Positions 1 to 11,044 are shown, counted from the stretch's first letter. The stretch is 64,000 bases of DNA from Hyperoodon ampullatus (GCA_949752795.1 OX457074.1:33713980-33777979); one strand, 5' to 3'. Made by a program: numbers and translations. The notes: generated by a model not told the origin, from the letters alone.

Positions 1-590
1 TGCCAAGGGAATCAACCAAGTGATTTTAGAGGGTCCGAACCTTCAGTCCCACCCACAACCTCCAGGGAGAGTGGAGCGGCTAAAGATGGAGTTCAGCCAT
101 CAATGGCGGTGATGTAATCAATTATGCCTTGCCTGTGTAATATAGCCTCCATAAAAACCCAAAAGCACAGAGTTCAGAGAGATCCTGGGCGCTCTGCATC
201 CTTTCCCCACACCTGGCCCTGTGCACCTCTTCCATCTGGCTGTTCCTGAGTTATAGCCTTTTATAACAAACCAGTAATCCAGTAAGTAAAATGTTTCTTT
301 GAGTTCTCTGAGCCGCTGCACAAATTAGTTACACCCAAGGAGGGCGTCACTGGAACTTCCTATCTGCGGCCTGTTGGTCAGAAGCCCAGATGACAACCTG
401 GGTTTGTAATGGATGTCCGAAGGGGATTGGGGACAGTCCTGTGGGACTGAGCCCTTAACTGTGGAATCTGATGCTATTTCCAGGTAAGTAGGTCAGAATC
501 GAGTTTAAATGAAGGACACCCAGCCGGTGTCCAAGAATTGCTTGGTGGTGTTGCGGGGGGAAAGCCCACACATTAGTATTGGGTGCAGAG
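1..590 (+). mobile_element. LTR remnant (endogenous retrovirus-type, non-coding)
   Basis: The stretch from about 195 to 425 aligns by eye with 32045-32285, so it is an interspersed repeat present twice in this window. Both copies share a block ending in an AATAAA-like site (AACAAA near 265 here, AATAAA at 32121 in the other), followed by a GAG(T/C)CC-rich stretch and 'gttggtcagaagccca'. A TATA-like 'ccataaaaaccc' lies at 149-160, upstream of the poly(A)-like site, which is the order expected of an LTR on the plus strand. No gag, pol or env reading frame is visible beside it, so it is read as a solo or partial LTR. The exact family is not recognised, and the 5' edge may lie outside the window. 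Confidence 0.55.
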
Positions 591-593
591 TCT

Positions 594-2235
594 TAACGTC
601 ACTGAGAAGTTAAGTAGAATGGGTATAAAAAATTGTTCATGGGATCTAATCTCATGCGGGCTCTTACGGGTCTTGTAAGAGTTGTCCTCGTGGGGGGATG
701 GGGATGGGAGCCAGGTTGAAGTGAGTTGAGGATTGTGTGGGAGGTTAGCCAATCGAGACAGTAAGATCAGAAAACTAATAGAATCTAGGGGTGAGAGCAT
801 CTTTTTAATAGAAGGGAACTTAAAAAAAAATGTTTACAAGGGGAGGCAACTGATGAGCTTGAGAAGAAGACACTGGCTCTTCAGGAGAAATAAAAGACAA
901 TCTATAGTATAATGTTCCCAAGAAAGAGGAAGAGGATGGGGTCTAAGACACACTTGAGTTGGTTTTCATCAGGAAAAGAAACAGCCCCTCGATGTAACAG
1001 GCAAGAAGGAAGACCAGACAGGTACAAACGCAGTTAGGTTGGTCTGGTATATAGCAGGATTTTCAAGGGTTTGATAGCAGGGTTGTTGAGGGATTCTTAT
1101 TTAATAGTGTCTGTTCTCTGTGAGATACAAAATAAGGGGGTCTGCTGAGAGATTTTGGGGAGGTGGGGAAGCTGGGCAGTCGAGGAGGCTGGAGAAGGTT
1201 TGGATTAGCCCCTACAGAGAGTCAGACTATAAGCCGACCAGAGACATCTGAAAGATTGTCCGGCATTTAAGGTTAATGATCATGAATATACGATGGTACA
1301 ATCCGCCCTGTTGTGTTTTTTTCCAGCTGCTCAAACACAGGAAGAGAGAAAGTGTAGAGTGGATTTCTCTGGGATTGGAGGTCAGCCAGATGGGGTATGA
1401 CAGAAGCCCAAAGGGGCTGGGAGCTTAGGGGATTGGCAGTAGGGTCGCTGAAATAATGGCCCTGACATCTAAGCGGGATAGATAGCAACATGAAAGAAGG
1501 AGAGGATAGAAGGAGAGGGAAGATGGAAGATAAAGGAGCTGGAGGTCACAGTGAGATCAAGCATGACTTTAGTGGTTTTCATTAAAAAGCTGAGCTGGGA
1601 ATGGTGGAAGTTGTGGTCAGAAAAGGGACCCTTGCATTAACAATATTGGAGGTGATGGTAAGATCCAGGGGGACAACAAGTCACAGAAGTCCCCGGAGAG
1701 AAGATTAAAGACCAAAGACGTCAGTGTGTTAGATGAGTAGGTTTGATACGTGGTATTTGTTTTCGCTGTCCTTTCCTTTAGTCATTTGGGAAGTATGCAT
1801 CCTGTTTTTATCTCAACTAGTTCTTATTTTGAGGTTTAAAAACTACATCCCGGAACCTATATTTCACCAGTTATCTTTATTAAGAATAAAATAATATCCC
1901 CCTGGGGAACAATGAGGAAATTCTATTTTCTTCTATCATTCTATCTCTTGGCTTTTGTTTTTGTATGACAACACATTAGACCCGAATTATTATTATAATT
2001 AGAACAGGATCCTTTTTCAAGAGTTGCTTGTCACACTTCCATTCTGCTTTGTAATCAAATATAGAAAGCAATCATTGGAACTAAATTTTCTCTGTGCCTG
2101 TTTCACGGGTCACTGCCATGACTATCACGTTCTAGAGCTCTGTATTTTGATTTATTTCACCTTCAGCTAAACCAAGTCTTCGAGGAACTTTGTTCAGGTT
2201 CTGAGGGTGAGCTGCACATCTAAGAATGTTCAGTG
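594..2235. other. Non-coding stretch, no recognised feature
   Basis: The stretch is purine-rich on the plus strand (GAGAAG-type) up to about 1740 and then AT-rich. The short open frames here show no protein family I recognise. It could be internal sequence of an old element next to the LTR, but I cannot support that. Confidence 0.4.
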
Positions 2236-2239
2236 GTTC

Positions 2240-2500
2240 AGTTATTATATACATACATTATATTATTATATATCTAATATATTGAATATAGTTCCCTGTG
2301 CTATACAGTAGGTCCTTGCTGTTTATCTATTTCATATACAGTAGTGTGTATCTGTTAATCCCAAATTCCCAATCCATCCCTCCTGTGGTCCTTTCCCTTT
2401 TGGTAACCACATGTTTGTTTTCTATGCCTGTGAGTCTGTTTCTGTTTTGTAAATAAGTTCATTTGTATCATTCTATTGATACTTTAACATATTGGCTTTT
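2240..2500 (-). mobile_element. L1 3' end fragment (artiodactyl-type), antisense
   Basis: The plus strand reads '..gaatatagttccctgtgctatacagtagg..' and '..gtgagtctgtttctgttttgtaaataagttc..', which is the reverse complement of the 3' UTR of cetartiodactyl L1. The same motifs recur at 20765-21190 and in sense orientation at 26899-27160 and 57200-57410. The element is truncated and holds no ORF. Confidence 0.8.
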
Positions 2501-2782
2501 AAAGTCTCTACGTAGAAACATCTTAAAAATATGTTCACACTTTGGGTCGTCCCATTGCACAACTTACCCAGTGCCCAGCACCTGGGAAATGATCAATACA
2601 CATGTGTTAAACAGAGTTATTGTATTAACTGTGGAAAAATTAAAGAGGAGGAATAGCTCCTCCTTGTATCCTAGACAGTTCTGCATTTTTAGAAGGAATT
2701 GATGGAATTTGTAGGAGACATTGAGTTGGAGGAACAAAATTTTTAAAAGGTAAAACACTGAGTTTTATTGAAAGAAAAATAT

Positions 2783-2857
2783 CCATTCCCCTATTTCTTT
2801 CTTTTTTTTTTTTTGGTACCCCAGGTGGGACTAGAACCCACCATTCCCCTATTTCTT
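2783..2857 (-). repeat. 17-bp target-site duplication around a tRNA fragment
   Basis: CCATTCCCCTATTTCTT occurs perfectly at 2783-2799 and 2841-2857 and brackets a 41-bp insert. The length and A/T-rich edge fit L1-type target-primed insertion. Confidence 0.85.
2800..2840 (-). mobile_element. Retrocopy of a tRNA 3' end (T-arm, acceptor, CCA) with poly(A)
   Basis: On the minus strand the insert reads TGGGTTCTAGTCCCAC, then CTGGGGTACCA, then about 13 A. The first part carries a B-box/T-loop (GGTTCTAGTCC) inside a TGGG...CCCA stem. The CCA end followed directly by poly(A) matches a mature, CCA-added tRNA that was then copied by L1 machinery. The sequence resembles the 3' end of a tRNA-Leu (UAA-type) by eye. 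No other SINE body is present. The alternative is a severely truncated CHR SINE, but in that family the B-box is followed by unrelated sequence, not by CCA-poly(A). Confidence 0.6.
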
Positions 2858-2859
2858 AT

Positions 2860-4225
2860 TGAGAAGAGTATCCTTGTATTCAATTCTGAAGTTGAGAATT
2901 CAGGGAACAAAGAGAATGAGTTTGAGGGTTTTTAAGGTCAGGAAACAGCTCAGTAGACATGCCTCCCCTGCCGTCCACACAGCTCAGAGCAAGTTAACAT
3001 CCCTGGATCTTTATTTCTTTATCTGTAAGTGAGGAATAACAATACCTGGATGAAAGAATGTTGGAATTTCTAATGGGATTGTGGATAAGTGTAAGAAATG
3101 GTGCACACGTCTGGGCGCCCCCAGCACTGGCCCAGCAGCTCTGGGGACACCAGCCTCTAGGACCACCGCCTCCATCTGCATCCTCCATGGCTCGTGACTC
3201 AGAGCATCATCTCCTGGGCTCTGCTCATCCCTCTCTCTTCTCACGACAGACCTGACATACCAACCACGAAGCTCTTTCTCGCAGACGCTCCAGCACACCC
3301 GTCCCTGCTGGGAACCCCTGGTAGCCTCAGCCCCTACTGACCCAGGGATGCACTGGAGCCATGACCATCTGTTTGCAATGCTCTGTCACTGGCAGAGTGA
3401 CCCCAAGACTCAGACCACCGTGTTCGTGCTCACTTCTCTCACCCAATCTGTGAAAATACAAGCATCCCTGTTCTCCAACAAGCCGTCTCTGAGCAGAGGA
3501 CCCAGCGAGGTGGGGAAGTCCTCTCTGGATGTGCAGAATGACTTTTCAGGCATGGAGAGAATAAACCTATGTGACCTAGAGATCACCATGCCCATTAATG
3601 TCAAATCAAGTCCAAACTCAACACAACTGCTTTGTTATTTGACCGCTATCAAAACAGCAGTATTTTATTGTCAATTACTAAAGTAATATAACATTACAAA
3701 ACATTTGGAATAAAGAGAATAAAAATACTACAAATTTCAAAAAACAAACAAAACAAAAGGCAGTTGTGAAATCATCGACTCCCTGGCAGTGGTCCTTTAA
3801 GAGACATTTCCAAAAATAACCAAAGTAAACAAGGAATCCAGAAAACTGTGGTCTCTTTGCCCTCTGGCCTTCCCAGGAGACATTCTCAAATGCCTCTACT
3901 GTTGCCTTATGCCCCCAAGGGTAGGGCTATTTATTGCACCCCCACACTCAAATAGAGGTTCAATTAAAAATCAGGATCTGGCAGCAACCACCTGTTTTCT
4001 TGTCAGACACATTGTAAATTGCATAAAAACTATTTTGGTACAACTTACAAAGTTGGAAATAAAAACACACTCGTGGGGCAATTTGTCTGCTATGGCACTA
4101 GGAAGTCTGGATGCCTGGGCTCCTGGTCAGAAGCTGGAAAGTGGCCAATAAAGGGGATACATTTGCGGGTAGAACACATGTAGCAGTGACCACCAACAGC
4201 TAGGTGTGGGTGGAGAAACGCATTC
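2860..4225. other. Non-coding stretch, no recognised feature
   Basis: Mixed-composition unique-looking DNA. The short frames (for example the 112-codon one at 3348-3686) match nothing I recognise and have no splice or promoter context. Confidence 0.4.
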
Positions 4226-4227
4226 TC

Positions 4228-4310
4228 CCTCCCCTGGGTAATGTGTCGGGATGAAATGGATAGTATATTTAAACTATTTAGCACAGAGCCTGGCACACTG
4301 TATTTTAATA
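4228..4310 (+). repeat. MIR 3' fragment
   Basis: 'tgggatgaaatgg..tttagcacagagcctggcacactgta' parallels the MIR 3' region (guided by 'gcctggcacatagta'). It is short and diverged. Confidence 0.45.
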
Positions 4311-4679
4311 GGAGGGGGGAGAGGGGTTGGGGCGATACTGACACTTGTAGTAATAATAGAAGTCATCCTCATGGCAGTCCTAATAGTAATGTCTTGAACT
4401 GGAGTCAGGAAAACGTAGAGCCATATCTCTACCACGAATAATCTGTCCAATTCCTCTTCCCAGCGTCCAGGAAGGCTCAGTAAAGACACAGAAAAGCAGA
4501 TCAAAAACAGGGTAGGGTGCTCATTACTAGCAATCCAGCAATATCTGGAAGCAGCCAGAAGTAGGCAGAACCAAAGGGAAAAGTTCGATTTCAGGACCTA
4601 TGGGTGGAGAAAGATGAATCCACTGTCTAGTTACGGGCCCCCTTTAAAGTTTCCCTCAGGGAAGAATAGACAAGAAAGT

Positions 4680-5745
4680 TCTCAAAGATAAGATGCTGGG
4701 TTTTCCAGATATTCATTTCACACATGTTACAGAAATTGAAATTTAAATGACGTGGTATCTGGACAGCAATAGACAAGCAGATAAATGAAATTAAGAGGGA
4801 AGTCTAGAAATATATCCAAATACATTTGGGAAGTTAGTATCTGATAAAGGTGGCACTTCAGATCACTGAGGAAAAAAAGGTTATAAAATAAGTCATGCTG
4901 GGAAAAAAGGAGTAGCCATCTGGAAAAAGAAATAAATGTAGGTGTCTAACTCATACCTTGTCATAAAAGTAAATTACAGATGAACAAACATATGAAATAT
5001 GTAAAATGAATTCATAAGAGTACTAAAATAAAAATGAGACTCTTTTTTTTATAGAATGAATAAGCTCTTCCTAAAAATATCTCATAAAACCCAGAAGCCA
5101 TTAAAAAATTACTAGTAAACTTGACTACCCCAAGAAAAGCCTGAATGACAAAATATCAAAACAAAACAGAAACATAGAAAGCCTAAAGAAAAATGTCAAA
5201 CTAGGAAAAACGTATTTGCAGGTCAGAGCACAGAGGGCTGAGTTGCAGGATATATAAAAGGTTCTGGCAAAGCAATAAAAAAAAAATTTGCAAACATGTA
5301 AACAGACTCTTCACAGAATACAAAATAAAGATGCTCTGAAATATACCAGAAGAAGTTTAATGTCACTTATGATAAGAGAACTAAAATTATGAGATACCAT
5401 TTTTATACCTCTCAAATTGGACATTGGAAACAAATTTAAAGGCATTTGGTTAAGTAATAAAAAAAGATATATAGTTAAGTAATAAAAGTAATAATGGAAT
5501 ATAAAATATTGCCACTTATAGGGAAACACACATTGATAGGCTTGTAAATTCATAAAATATTCTTGAAAGTATTAACAAGAAATGGGTGCCTTTGGCTGTC
5601 TCTCAGAAGCGGAAATGGATGGTATATAGGGGGCAGAGACGAAGAAAGACATACTTTTCATTCTATGCTCTTTTGTACCTTTGGGATGCTGTATGTGTGG
5701 GTAATGCCTATTTGTAAAATTCAGTAAAATAATATGTAAATCAGA
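4680..5745 (+). mobile_element. Ancient L1 (L1M-type) ORF2/3' remnant
   Basis: The A-rich plus strand carries runs typical of degraded L1 ORF2 ('gacaagcagataaatgaaatt', 'aaaattatgagataccattttt'). It is full of stops, and no frame survives. The assignment is by texture and a few motifs, so the boundaries are rough. Confidence 0.5.
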
Positions 5746-5749
5746 GGGA

Positions 5750-6140
5750 GGGAGCTGAAAACAAAACCTTCCACCAATCCTGTCCCATCTAGTCTCAACC
5801 AATTTCTTTTAATTCCTCAGAAGCGTTAGTCTCTACATCTGTGCATCCTGGTCCTTTTTCCAGAATACCCGCTGTTCTCCCCACCATCAGTCACTCTCGT
5901 ACCTCACTCCCTCCACCTCCATCCCTTCCCCACCTCCCCTGTCCGCTCTGTGCCACAGGGGTCTGACTCCTATGGCTGCATCTTCAGACCCTGTGGTCCT
6001 TGGGTTTCCCGCTGGTCGTATCAATGGAAAACACTGCCAGAGACTGAAAGGTAAAAGATGAGAGATGTTGGGATATTTTTTCCCCATCCTTCCCTGTATA
6101 GGTGTGATGGTTCTAGAAGAGTCTGTATCCGTCCTTCTAG
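5750..6140. other. Non-coding stretch, no recognised feature
   Basis: A C/T-rich unique-looking sequence lies between the L1 remnant and a DNA transposon. Nothing further can be supported. Confidence 0.35.
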
Positions 6141-6142
6141 GG

Positions 6143-6651
6143 CAGTTTCTTAACCTAGGATCTATGGACCCCCACCAAGAGAAACATGAATAGAATTCTC
6201 AAGGCTTGTGATCTTGGAAGGGAAAAAAATTACACCATTTTTTTCATTAACTTCGAACTGAAATTTAGCATTTCCTTCAGTTCTGAGTTTAGGTGACTGA
6301 CCTTAGTCATATCAGTGGATAATATTGTTTAGTAGTCTTAATTCTGCCACCCACCTAAATTACATATATTTTTGTAGTTAATTACAGTGGTTGCAAATAT
6401 CTCCAAATATTGCTAATTGTCTTCACAACCTTCAGATTATGGTGTTATTAATATGCCTCTTAATTTTATTTAACGCGGTAGTGACGAGGTTTACAATGAA
6501 GATCTGACAGATATGGTTTCTAAAATATTTTCAATAATTTTATTTCAGTATAATAGGTTTTCTTTGTAATTAGGATTATTCCTGAGGAGGGATCATCAGT
6601 TTCACCAGGCCACCTAAGGGGCACGTGATGCACAAAGGTTAAGAACTTCTG
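6143..6651. mobile_element. hAT-like non-autonomous DNA transposon
   Basis: Imperfect terminal inverted repeats are visible: CAGTTTCTTAACCT at the left (6143) and AGGTTAAGAACTTCTG at the right (ending 6651). Between them is about 500 bp of AT-rich sequence that I recognise as a common mammalian repeat with the 'cttaacctrggrtcyatgga' head. No transposase frame remains. No certain 8-bp target duplication is seen. Confidence 0.65.
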
Positions 6652-6654
6652 CCT

Positions 6655-7195
6655 AAAAGATCTGAATAGACGTTTCTCCAAAGAAGATATACAAATGTCC
6701 AATACGCTCACACACGCACACAACCTTGCCATTATTTGTCACTAGGGAAATGCAAATTAATACCACAATGAGATACCACCTCATGCTCCGTATAATCAAA
6801 AAGTTAGATAATAAGTTGTGTTATAAAGGATGTAAAGAAATTGGCATCCTCTTACATTTCTGCTGGGAATGTAGAATGGTGTAGTTCCTTTGGGAAACAG
6901 CTTAATACTTCCTCGAAAGGTTAAACACAGAGTTATCATATGAACCAGAAATTCTGCTCCTAGTTATATCCCCAGGAAAAAATGAAAACTTATGTCCACA
7001 CAGGTCCTTGCATGTAAATGTGCATAACATCTTTATTCATACCAGCCCAGGGAATATTATTTAATAATAAAAAGGAATGATGGTTGCACAACAATGTGAA
7101 TGTGCGTGATGCTACTGAATTACATATTTTTAAATGGTTAGTATGGTAAATTCTATGTTATGTGTATTTTCCCACAATTCAAAATATTTTTAAAA
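6655..7195 (+). mobile_element. Old L1 ORF2 C-terminus and 3' UTR remnant
   Basis: The start reads 'gacgtttctccaaagaagatatacaaatg' and 'gcaaattaataccacaatgagataccacctca', which is L1 ORF2. The end reads 'gatggttgcacaacaatgtgaatg' and 'aaatggttagtatggtaaattctatgttatgt', the L1MA-type 3' end. An internal deletion joins the two near 7060. The frame is broken. Confidence 0.8.
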
Positions 7196-7204
7196 AATAA
7201 GTAA

Positions 7205-7385
7205 AATCAAAATCAACTTTTTTCCCAGGGAACTATATTCAATATCCTGTGATAAACCATAATGGAAAAGAAAATGAAAGAGAATGTATATATATGTATA
7301 TATATATGTATAATTGAATCACTTTGCTGTACAGTAGAAATTAACACAACATCAACTATACTTCAATAAAATACATTTTTTTAAA
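7205..7385 (+). mobile_element. L1 3' end (artiodactyl-type), sense
   Basis: It contains 'ttcaatatcctgtgataaacc', a short TATATG-rich stretch (7287-7313), and 'caactatacttcaataaaat' with an A-rich end. It is 5'-truncated. Confidence 0.8.
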
Positions 7386-7394
7386 AAATCAGCT

Positions 7395-7777
7395 TTTCCA
7401 AAATTAGCCTGATTCCTTAACCTGGGCTATCTGGATCCAGTCTAGAGGTTAGTTCAATATTTCCTGCCCAACTTCCTTTTTACCACTAGGAAAGGAGAGG
7501 AAATAAAAACAACATGCCTACTTTGCCCCCTACCCTTCTTCATTAAATATTCCCAGAATTCTTGGTTTAGGGGTCTTCAGAATTTATCTCCCATGGGTTC
7601 TGAAGGCCAGGACTTTCCAACATCATAGCTAAATGTATTTGGTAGTGTAAAGAAAGGTCTGAAGTTTAATTCTGAGACCCCAAGCAAAACTTGTAAGATA
7701 GACTTCCAATTCTGTCCACAAGGTAATTAGAATATAACTGTGATACATGCAAGATGAGTTACTTGGAACTCAGTTTT
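7395..7777. other. Non-coding stretch, no recognised feature
   Basis: Unique-looking sequence with no ORF or repeat signature that I can name. Confidence 0.35.
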
Positions 7778-7790
7778 CACCTGGACTTTT

Positions 7791-7994
7791 GTTTTATTTA
7801 TTTATTTTTAAATATTTATTTATTTATCTGGTTGCACTGGGTCTTAGTTACGGCAGGCGGGCTCCTTAGTTGTGGCATGCAAACTCTTAGTTGCGTCATG
7901 CCTGTGGGATGTAGTTCCCTGACCAGGGATCAAACCTGTGGCCCCTGCATCAAGAACACAGAGTCTTAACCACTGCACCACTAAGGAAGTCCCT
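7791..7994 (-). mobile_element. CHR-type tRNA-derived SINE (older form)
   Basis: Antisense copy: an A/T-rich tail at the left, 'gaccagggatcaaacc' (B-box reverse complement) in the middle and 'accactaaggaagtccc' (5' head) at the right. It is flanked by a 13-bp TSD, CACCTGGACTTTT (7778-7790) and CATCTGGACTTTT (7995-8007), with one mismatch. Confidence 0.9.
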
Positions 7995-8099
7995 CATCTG
8001 GACTTTTAGACAAAAGGACAAAAGCCAGAAGGAATCGTGGCAAAGCTGTGTTGAACATATTATTTTTCTAATTTTATTATTCTTGATTAAAAATTATTT

Positions 8100-8240
8100 A
8101 TTCTCAATTAATAGGTGAGGAAACCAAGTCACAAAGAGGTTAAGGAACCTACCTCAAATCACACAGCCTAATAAGTGGCAAAGCTAGGATTTGAACCCAG
8201 GTAGTTTGGTTGTAGAATTTGTGCTCTAAACCACAGTGAC
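8100..8240 (-). repeat. MIR
   Basis: The plus strand 'ggtgaggaaaccaagtcacaaagagg..' through 'gatttgaacccagg' is the reverse complement of the MIR core and tRNA-related part. Confidence 0.85.
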
Positions 8241-8249
8241 ACGAAGTAG

Positions 8250-9235
8250 CTAGACTTCAAACATTTTTATGTTGGTCTGTGAGAAGATAAGGTGTTGATA
8301 TCAGGTTGTAAGTCTATTCAGTGTTTCCTTCATTGAGAAAGTCTTGCTATGCAAGCATATCAGCTGAGCTAAACAGTGTGCTTCATTTTCTAGCTGATTT
8401 ACATTCTGGTGCAGGCTCTGGATCTCCTTGGGAACTAATAGCAAACAGTTCTAGACCAACACTCGTTGGCAGGTCACGAGCAAGTAGCACTGCTGAAGCA
8501 CTATGCTATGCTGCCTTCCAAGCTACCTCTCCTATAAGAGCCAACATCCACATTTCTTCTGTAAGACCAGGATTGTTAGCCAGAGATGTTAGGAGAACTC
8601 AGTACAGGTCAAACACTATCAAAGGGTACCCCGATTACAAAGAAAATCTTAAAAGGATGAAAGGACTTCCAAGTCCCATCTCACCCACCCAAGCAGCATT
8701 TGATATCTGTAAGATATAGATGCCCCCATAGGAACAAATCCTTTCCAGATGGATGTACAAAGAGGCATCTTCCAGAGTGACAGCTGGAGCCCTTTGTAAT
8801 TTAGCTTAGCTTTGAACCCACTCTTGTAGGATGCAAAATAAGCCAAATTATGGTTCCTATCTCAGAAAGAGATAAGACTTCAAGATTTGTCTTTTCTTTT
8901 ATATGGATGACCTGCAGCTATAGCCGGAGAAGAGTGCTCAATTACAAAGCACACTTGAAACAGAATCCTGTTTCAATCGGTCAATTACTATGGAATTTGG
9001 ACTGGATAAGTGCAATTTCAAGTGCCCAATGTGGAAATGTAAGGAACTGCAAACACATGCAACACTTTGATGCAACTGAAAATTGGGACCTGAAGTTCCC
9101 AGGGAGGGCCTTATAAAGGTAGAAACTGCAACAATTTCCCTAGGGAAGCACCAGAAAAATCCAGTAAGTCATCATGAAATCTTGTAAAGAATCAGGCTAA
9201 TTCTGAAGATTCAACTCCCCACCTCCCAATACATG
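8250..9235. other. Non-coding stretch with a 132-codon open frame of unknown meaning
   Basis: The plus-strand frame 8321-8719 is one of the longer open stretches outside the exon and the SINE shadows. It shows no domain, signal peptide or family I recognise, and no splice signals in context. It probably arose by chance. The rest of the stretch holds nothing recognised. Confidence 0.35.
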
Positions 9236-9244
9236 CTGAGAGGG

Positions 9245-9450
9245 TACAGTTTGGTGGCCAGATGTGGGCTCCAGGTTAATTTCTGGCTCTGCTGCTTATA
9301 GATCTGTGAGCAATACACTACTTATCTCTTGTGCTTCTGTTTCTTAATCTGCAGTGATGTCTGCCTAATAAAGATCTGATGAGGATTAGCTAAAATGCCA
9401 AGCAGAGGACCTAGAACAGAGTAAGCACTCCGTTAGGGCTGACCCTTATT
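9245..9450 (+). repeat. MIR
   Basis: 'ttctggctctgctgcttatagatctgtgag' leads to 'ctgatgaggattagctaaaatgcc' and 'gagtaagcactc', which is the MIR order from core to 3' end. Confidence 0.75.
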
Positions 9451-9489
9451 ATCAGTGCATAGATCACTCCCATTTTAGCTTTGGCACTT

Positions 9490-9890
9490 TAAATTTGGGC
9501 AAGTGTGCAGCTTTTGGAAGCCTCCATTTCTTCATGGTAGAATGGTGGTAATGGAATCTTCCATCCTCCACCTCCTATTGGGTTGTTGAAGGATTAAAAG
9601 AGACAATACAGGCTTCCCTGGTGGCGCAGTGGTTGAGAGTCCTCCTGCCGATGCAGGGGACACGGTTTCGTGCCCCGGTCCGGGAAGATCCCACATGCCG
9701 CGGAGCGGCTGGGCCCGTGAGCCACGGCCGCTGAGCCTGCACGTCCGCAACGGGAGAGGCCACAACAGTGAGAGGCCCGGTACAGCAAAAAAGAAAAAAA
9801 AAAAAAAAAAAAGACAATACAAGTAACCTCCATTATAATACAATACCTGGCATTTAACAAGAGCTTGGTAAGTGGTAACTGCTATAACCA
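9490..9890 (+). repeat. Second MIR, split by a SINE
   Basis: The left part (9490-9610) ends with 'gggttgttgaaggattaaaag'. The right part (9822-9890) resumes with 'tacctggcatttaacaagagc'. Together they read as one MIR interrupted by the SINE at 9611-9811. Confidence 0.7.
9611..9811 (+). mobile_element. CHR-type SINE (short GC-rich form)
   Basis: 'ggcttccctggtggcgcagtgg' head with A-box, then a B-box-like 'cggtttcgtgccccggtcc', the GC-rich body and an A tail. It is flanked by a 10-bp TSD AGACAATACA (9601-9610 and 9812-9821). It lacks the 'gtccggagcctgtgctcc' segment that most copies have. Confidence 0.95.
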
Positions 9891-9990
9891 TTACAACAAC
9901 TACCATCAACTCCACCATCACCACCATCTCTATCATCACCATCATCACCACCACCTCCATCTCCACCACCATCACCACCAACATCACTAG
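9888..9990 (+). repeat. CAT/CAC trinucleotide-rich microsatellite
   Basis: Imperfect runs of CCA, TCA and CAC triplets ('caccatcaccaccatc...'). It sits just 3' of the MIR. The minus strand reads as a Met/Val-rich open frame, which is a by-product of the repeat. Confidence 0.9.
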
Positions 9991-10334
9991 CACGTGATTA
10001 CACAATCATTATTTTGTTATCACCACAAAGCCTAATATCTGCCCTGTGGGCAGCCCTTATTCTCATAATAGCAGTTCGCTTCCTCTCTACTCCCTTCCGG
10101 GCTCAACTTTCTGCAGAATATTTGAGAGAAAGAGATTCTTGTCTTACATCCACTGTCATGCAGATCCTTGTTGTTTTCTGCTGCACTCAACATGCACATG
10201 TAGGGGGGCACACTAGGGGGCCCCAGGCAACACTGTGTCCTCCCCAAGGCTCTGCTTATGGGTCTGTGCTTATCTCTACCTTTCACCATGAATGCCACTC
10301 CCAGGCATCTAGTTTCCTAATGCAGCATGAGGCA
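9991..10334. other. Non-coding stretch, no recognised feature
   Basis: No coding, RNA or repeat signature that I can support. Confidence 0.35.
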
Positions 10335-10565
10335 CTAGAAAAAGCATGGTCTTTAAAGTCAGGCCAGGGTTCAGACCTTGACCTTGACTCTGGCTATATG
10401 ACCTCAGGCAAGTCAGTTTACCATCCTGACTTTCAGGTTCTTCATTAGTAAAAATATGGTTTATAATATTTACTCCACAGGAGGTAGGAGTCGTGAGGGG
10501 TAGATGAGGTCATGAATATAAAGTTCTCAGGACACTATTTAGCAGCAAGTAGGTGCTGAATACAT
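10335..10565 (+). repeat. MIR
   Basis: 'gcatggtctttaaagtcaggcc' to 'tgacctcaggcaagtcagttta', 'gaggtcatgaatataaag' and 'aagtaggtgctgaata' follow the MIR layout from 5' to 3'. Confidence 0.8.
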
Positions 10566-10634
10566 GACAGTTTCACTCCTTCCTTTCCTGTCTCTGTTAC
10601 TTGCCCAGTCCATGAAGCCATGAAAACTTTAAGA

Positions 10635-10806
10635 AATGTCAGAACCTCCTGGAGATCTTGTTAAGATCTGGATTTCCATGTCCCACTCCCCAGAACTTCC
10701 AAGCAGATAGGCCTGGGATGAACCGTGAGAATCTGCCTTTCTAACAAGTGCTCCCCCAAGGATACTGTCTCTGTAGGTCCCAGGACCACACGTGGAAAAA
10801 CACTGC
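10635..10806 (+). mobile_element. MER5A (hAT-Charlie MITE)
   Basis: 'cctcctggagatcttgttaaga', a central 'gataggcctgggatg' and 'gaatctgcctttctaacaagtgctc' close with 'aaaacactgct'. The arrangement matches MER5A, diverged. Confidence 0.75.
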
Positions 10807-11044
10807 TGTAAAGGAACAGCAAAAAGAAAAAATTACTAACTGAATGTTGAAGATAAAGCACGATTACACATCCATAAATTTTGTATTTTAAAAAATATAT
10901 GAGACATTCAACCCACCAGCTTTTTTTTTAAAGAAAGAAAAGGTAATAAAACATCTCAATAAATGACACAAAGAGTTGTTGAACCTCAGAGCTTAGCACC
11001 ACGTCTAGTGCAAAATCGGTACCAGCGTGTTGAATGGATGAATG

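Noticed and set aside
9532..10005. 157-codon minus-strand Met/Val-rich frame
   Set aside because: It runs through a CAT/CAC microsatellite and a SINE and is composition-driven.
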